Below are positions 60,442 to 64,000 of a stretch of DNA of 64,000 nucleotides, piece by piece. Source of the stretch: Burkholderia sp. BCC0506 (lineage in GTDB: Bacteria > Pseudomonadota > Gammaproteobacteria > Burkholderiales > Burkholderiaceae); contig NZ_CADFEN010000015.1 in NCBI RefSeq assembly GCF_902833145.1, forward strand, positions 97,481 through 161,480, given 5' to 3'. Numbering within the stretch: position 1 is the first letter of the stretch; each line of letters begins with the position of its first letter. The position numbers and the translations under genes are program-made. The notes below the pieces were generated by a model. That model was given only the letters and a program-made list of their open reading frames with translations, ran no database searches and was not told the origin of the DNA.

Positions 60442-61629
60442 TCAGTTGCGCTGGCCGAACATCATCTGGCGCGCGATCGCCTTCTTCAGCGGCGGCACGA
60501 ACTCGAGCGCGGTGAGCGCCGCGCCGCGCAGCAACGGAAGCGGGCCGGAATCGATCGTAAACAGGCGCGCGAGCGTGTCGGTCGCGCCGATCGTGAGGCG
60601 CCGGTCGAGCGCGCGGCGCGCGTTGAAGGTCGCGAGCGCCGTCGCCTCGAAACCTTGCGCGGACAGCGTGTCGACGAGCGTGTGCGCATCGCGCAGCCCG
60701 AGGTTGAGCCCCTGGCCCGCGACCGGATGCAGCGTCTGCGCGGCGTTGCCGACGATCGCGACGCGGCCGTTGACGAGCGTCTGCGCGGCGTTCAGGCCGA
60801 GCGGGAACGCCGCGCGCCCGGCGATCGCGACGAACGTGCCCATGCGTTCACCGAACACGCTGCCGAGCTCGCGCAGGAACGCATCGTCGGGCAGCGCGGC
60901 ACGTCGCGCCGCTTCGTCCGGCGTGCAGCACCAGACGAGCGAGTAGTCGGCCTGGCGCGGCCCGCCGAGCGGCAGCAGCGCGAGCGGGCCTTCGTGCGTG
61001 AAACGTTCCCACGCGACGTTCGGGCGCGGCGCCGATACCGTGACCGTGCCGACGAGCGCGGTCTGCCCGTAGTCGCGGCGATGTTTGCCCGTATCGGCCT
61101 GCTGCTGGTGAAACAGCCCGCCTTCGGCATTGACGACGATGCGCGCGCGCAGCGTGCGCTCGCCTTGCGGGCCGTCGAGCGTCAGCGTGACGCCGTCGGC
61201 ATCCTGCCGCGGTGTGTGCGCGGTGGTCGACGTGAGCCAGTCGACGCGCGTGCCGCGCACGGCGCCCGCGAGCGCCTGCACGATCGAGCCGTAACGCACG
61301 ACGTAGCCGAGCGCGGCGAGCGCGTGCTCGTCGCGCTCGATCAGCGTGCGGCCGAAATGGCCGCGCTGCGATACGTGGATATGTTCGATCGGCGTGGCGT
61401 CGGCGGGCCACGCGAGCGTGTCGAGCAGCACGCGGCTGCCGTGCGACACGGCGATCGCGCGCGGGTCGTTCGCGCTCGCGGCCGGTTCGCGCGCATCGAT
61501 CAGCGCGATCGACGCGTGCTGCGTCGCGCTGCGGCGTGCGAGCCAGCCGGCGAGCGCGAGCCCGACGGGGCCCGCGCCGACGATGGCGAGGTCGTAATCC
61601 GGCGTGGCCGGGGAGGAAGCGGTCGTCAT
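60442..61629 (-). CDS. UbiH/UbiF/Coq6-family FAD hydroxylase
   Basis: This 395-residue flavoprotein monooxygenase probably hydroxylates the ubiquinone ring. The N-terminal FAD motif is LAIVGAGPVGLALAGWLARR near residue 13. The family motif GRVAIVGNAAQTLHPVAGQGLNLGLRDAHTL (near residues 278-308) holds the second FAD-contact region. It follows pepP in the same direction, as ubiH does in E. coli, which supports a UbiH or UbiI role; which carbon is hydroxylated cannot be told. ATG 61629 (MTTASSPATPD) was chosen over an upstream in-frame ATG. Confidence 0.9.
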   Translation of the reverse strand: MTTASSPATPDYDLAIVGAGPVGLALAGWLARRSATQHASIALIDAREPAASANDPRAIAVSHGSRVLLDTLAWPADATPIEHIHVSQRGHFGRTLIERDEHALAALGYVVRYGSIVQALAGAVRGTRVDWLTSTTAHTPRQDADGVTLTLDGPQGERTLRARIVVNAEGGLFHQQQADTGKHRRDYGQTALVGTVTVSAPRPNVAWERFTHEGPLALLPLGGPRQADYSLVWCCTPDEAARRAALPDDAFLRELGSVFGERMGTFVAIAGRAAFPLGLNAAQTLVNGRVAIVGNAAQTLHPVAGQGLNLGLRDAHTLVDTLSAQGFEATALATFNARRALDRRLTIGATDTLARLFTIDSGPLPLLRGAALTALEFVPPLKKAIARQMMFGQRN

Positions 61630-61666
61630 CTTGATTCGTGAAACGGAGGTAACGGTCGGCGGCCGG

Positions 61667-63052
61667 TCATGCACCCGCGCGCATCAGCGCCTCGATCTCG
61701 TCGGCCGCGACCGGCACGTCGCGCGTGATCAGCTCGCAGCCGTGCTCGCGTACGATCGCGTCGTCCTCGATGCGGATGCCGATATTCCAGTACTCGGGCG
61801 GCACGTCGTCGGCCGCGCGCACATACAGGCCGGGCTCGACGGTGAGTGTCATGCCCGGCTTCAGCGTGCGCCACGGCAGCGCGCCGTTGGCGTCGCGCGC
61901 GGCGAGCCGCTCGCGGTAGTCGCCGCAGTCGTGCACATCCATCCCGAGCCAGTGGCCCGTGCGGTGCATGTAGAAACGCGTGTACGCGCGCTCGGCGATC
62001 ACGTCGTCGACGCTCGAGAAGCGCGTTTTCGGGATGATGCCGGTGTCGAGCAGCCCCTGCGCGAGCACGCGTACGGCCGCGTCGTGCGGCGCCTCGAACG
62101 GCACGCCCGCGCGCGTCGCGTCGATCGCGGCCTGCTGCGCGGCGAGCACGATGTCGTACAGCGTGCGCTGCGCGGGCGAGAAGCGGCCGTTGGCCGGGAA
62201 CGTGCGGGTGATGTCCGATGCATAGCCGTCGAGTTCGCAGGCGGCATCGATCAGGATCAGGTCGCCGTCGCGCGCGGCCGCGTTGCCGGCCGGGTAGTGC
62301 AGCACGCATGCATTCGCGCCGGCCGCGACGATCGACCCGTACGCGGGCGCCTGCGCGCCGTGCTTGCGGAACAGGTACAGCAGCTCGGCCTCGAGCTCGT
62401 ATTCGCGGATGCCGGGGCGGCACACCTGCATCGCACGGCGGTGCGCGAGCGCGGAGATGTGCGCGGCGCGCATCATGATCGCGAGTTCGTGTTCGTCCTT
62501 CACGAGCCGCATGTCGTCGAGCAGCGGCGTGAGGTCGAGCAGCGCGTCCGGCGCGGCGACGCCCGCGCGTGCCTGCGCGCGCACCGCGTCGATCCAGCCG
62601 GCGAGCTGGCGCTCGAAGTCGGCCGATGCGCCGAACCGGTAGTGCACGGTGCCCGCGTCGGCGAGCAGGCGCGGCATCTCGGTGTCGATCACGTCGATCG
62701 CGAAGGCCGCGTCGAAGCCGAACGCGTCGCGCGCGGCATCGGGCCCGTAGTGAAAGCCTTCCCAGATCTCGCGGTCGACGTTCCTGGCGCGGCAGAACAG
62801 GATCGATTCCGGCGCGCCGTGCGGCGCGGCCGCGTTCAGCACGAGCACGGCATCCGGCTCCGTGAAGCCCGTCAGGTAATGGAAGTAGCTGTCGAACCGG
62901 TACGGGTAGGCCGTATCGCGGTTGCGCAGCATTTCCGGCGCGGTGGGGACGATGGCGACGCCGCCGCCGGCGGCACGCAGTGCGGCAAGCACGCGTTCAC
63001 GGCGCTGGCGGTGGACGTCGACGGCGATGGCGGTATCGAGGGGCGCATTCAT
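61667..63052 (-). CDS. pepP: Xaa-Pro aminopeptidase P
   Basis: This 461-residue metallopeptidase removes N-terminal residues that precede proline. The N-terminal AMP_N domain (RRERVLAALRAAGGGVAIVPTAPE) is followed by the creatinase/pita-bread catalytic domain. Its metal ligands lie in ILIDAACELDGYASDITRTFP near residue 265, HRTGHWLGMDVHDCGDY near residue 375, and TVEPGLYV near residue 413. ATG 63052 (MNAPLDTAIAVD) was chosen; the reading frame is open to 63202 but lacks family similarity. It probably heads an operon with the UbiH-family gene. Confidence 0.93.
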   Translation of the reverse strand: MNAPLDTAIAVDVHRQRRERVLAALRAAGGGVAIVPTAPEMLRNRDTAYPYRFDSYFHYLTGFTEPDAVLVLNAAAPHGAPESILFCRARNVDREIWEGFHYGPDAARDAFGFDAAFAIDVIDTEMPRLLADAGTVHYRFGASADFERQLAGWIDAVRAQARAGVAAPDALLDLTPLLDDMRLVKDEHELAIMMRAAHISALAHRRAMQVCRPGIREYELEAELLYLFRKHGAQAPAYGSIVAAGANACVLHYPAGNAAARDGDLILIDAACELDGYASDITRTFPANGRFSPAQRTLYDIVLAAQQAAIDATRAGVPFEAPHDAAVRVLAQGLLDTGIIPKTRFSSVDDVIAERAYTRFYMHRTGHWLGMDVHDCGDYRERLAARDANGALPWRTLKPGMTLTVEPGLYVRAADDVPPEYWNIGIRIEDDAIVREHGCELITRDVPVAADEIEALMRAGA

Positions 63053-63235
63053 CGTGCGATTGTAGCGCCGCGCGACGCGGTGCGTGAACGTGGGGCCCGA
63101 AGCCGCGCCGGACGGGCCCGCGCGGCCGCTGTTGCAAACCATCCACAGGCCGGACGGGCGATTTTCTACCCGGCCGTACCGGCCGGTTATGATCGGCGAC
63201 AACGTATACTCTCGGCGGTTCCCTTAAAAAGGCAG

Positions 63236-63850
63236 ATGATGAAATTAATCGGTTCGCTCAGCAGCCCGTACGTCCGCAAGGCGCGGATCGTGCTTGCTGA
63301 AAAGAAGATCGACTACAAGCTGGAGCTCGAGGACGTGTGGGCGCCGCAGACGGATATTCATGCATCGAATCCGCTCGGCAAGGTCCCGTGCCTCGTGATG
63401 GAGGATGGTGCCGCGGTGTTCGATTCCCGCGTGATCTGCGAGTACGTCGATACGCTGTCGCCGGTCGGCAAGCTGATTCCGCCGTCGGGCCGCGAACGCG
63501 TCGAAGTGCGCTGCTGGGAAGCGCTCGGCGACGGCGTGCTCGACGCGGCCGTCGCGATTCGTCTCGAACACACGCTGCGGGAAGAAGCGCAGCGCAGCGC
63601 GAGCTGGATCGCGCGCCAGCAACGCAAGATCGACGATGCGCTCGTCGCGATGTCGCAGGGCCTCGGCGGCAAGACCTGGTGCGTCGGTAATCATTACACG
63701 CTGGCCGACATCGCACTCGGCTGCGCGCTCGGCTACCTCGACTTCCGGATGCCCGAACTCAACTGGCGCGATCGCCACCCGAACCTCGACAAGCATTTCG
63801 TGAAGCTGCAGCAGCGGCAGTCGTTCGCCGATACGCTGCCGCAAGGCTGA
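63236..63850 (+). CDS. Glutathione S-transferase family protein (YibF-like)
   Basis: This 204-residue protein has a thioredoxin-like N-terminal domain (MMKLIGSLSSPYVRKARIVLAEKKIDY; the SSPYVRK region is the glutathione site) with NPLGKVPCLVMEDGAAVFDSRVICEYVD near residue 45. An all-helical C-terminal domain with YTLADIALGCALGYLDFR near residue 155 follows. The E. coli relative YibF is the best functional comparison; the substrate is unknown. Either of two adjacent ATG codons (63236 or 63239) could start it. A TATACT at 63205-63210 may be its -10. Confidence 0.9.
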   Translation: MMKLIGSLSSPYVRKARIVLAEKKIDYKLELEDVWAPQTDIHASNPLGKVPCLVMEDGAAVFDSRVICEYVDTLSPVGKLIPPSGRERVEVRCWEALGDGVLDAAVAIRLEHTLREEAQRSASWIARQQRKIDDALVAMSQGLGGKTWCVGNHYTLADIALGCALGYLDFRMPELNWRDRHPNLDKHFVKLQQRQSFADTLPQG

Positions 63851-63904
63851 GCCGCGGCCGGCCTGCACGCATTCGGCAGACGAAAGAAAAGCGCCCCGCG
63901 GGGT

Positions 63905-63938
63905 AATGCCGTTCAGTTAAGAACTGAACGGCATTTTT
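63905..63938 (+). terminator. Terminator after the GST gene
   Basis: AATGCCGTTCAGTT at 63905-63918 pairs with AACTGAACGGCATT at 63922-63935 (14 bp, AAG loop), and T residues follow to 63938. The remaining bases to the window end hold no gene that I can see. Confidence 0.9.
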
Positions 63939-64000
63939 GTTTTGGGTGTTGTAAACGATGATGGGGGCTGTTAACCTGCGTCGCCATGCTTGATGACACC

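Noticed and set aside
61604-63235. Long in-frame extension upstream of the GST gene
   Set aside because: It runs antisense through pepP and has shadow-type composition; the GST fold begins at 63236.

Overview
The window looks like a stretch of a Burkholderia chromosome, most likely the Burkholderia cepacia complex and probably the main (housekeeping) chromosome. The grounds are very high GC with strong third-position G/C bias, clearly betaproteobacterial protein sequences, and single-copy core genes in their usual neighbourhoods (rplM-rpsI-erpA, dusB-fis-purH-ruvCAB, leuS-lptE-holA, dapB, fur/bamE, rnpB). No strain was identified by comparison. I saw no tRNA, insertion sequence, prophage, CRISPR array or origin.

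Layout. 1-5.3 kb: gap, a LysR regulator, the idonate/ketogluconate pair idnO-idnD, and an MFS exporter. 5.5-10.4 kb: a CynR-like regulator, then a GntR/FadR-type repressor divergent from a transporter-allantoicase-ureidoglycolate lyase operon. 10.5-20.3 kb: fur/bamE, dapB, an ExbB/ExbD-type pair, leuS-lptE-holA, proA and a HemJ-like protein. 20.4-26.2 kb: an Entner-Doudoroff and gluconate block (hexR, edd-eda, gntP-gntK). 26.2-36.2 kb: a TetR regulator with a PuuB-like oxidase, purB, a LysR regulator, glutamate dehydrogenase and a complete glutamate/aspartate ABC importer (gltIJKL). 36.3-42.2 kb: one very large type V autotransporter with an AT-rich upstream region. 42.2-49.9 kb: a class II amidotransferase, pyrC, a DUF3025 gene, RNase P RNA, OsmC, a candidate small RNA, rplM-rpsI, erpA and anmK. 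50-56.5 kb: tyrS-dtd-phosphatase, a ParB-like lipoprotein, a frameshifted MpaB-family gene, ruvB and ruvA. 56.7-63.9 kb: ruvC, purH, fis, dusB, a UbiH-family hydroxylase, pepP and a glutathione S-transferase.

How the genes fit together. Sugar-acid metabolism recurs: idonate/5-ketogluconate enzymes feed gluconate, GntP/GntK import and phosphorylate it, Edd/Eda cleave 6-phosphogluconate, and Gap takes the triose onward. HexR boxes sit in the hexR/edd gap. Nitrogen metabolism is the second theme: ureide breakdown (Alc, AllA), glutamate uptake (GltIJKL), glutamate dehydrogenase and a polyamine/amine oxidase, each next to its own regulator or with a readable operator.

The most interesting unexplained element is a compact intergenic transcription unit at about 46428-46554. 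It has a near-consensus promoter, three hairpins (one showing an anti-Shine-Dalgarno CTCCTCCT loop) and a strong terminator, and I read it as a small regulatory RNA. Other points of note are two GntR-type palindromes that give a readable circuit for the ureide operon, a 4-bp tandem duplication that breaks the MpaB-family gene, an intra-operon terminator after gltI, and a LacI-type operator before gntP with no LacI-family regulator in view.
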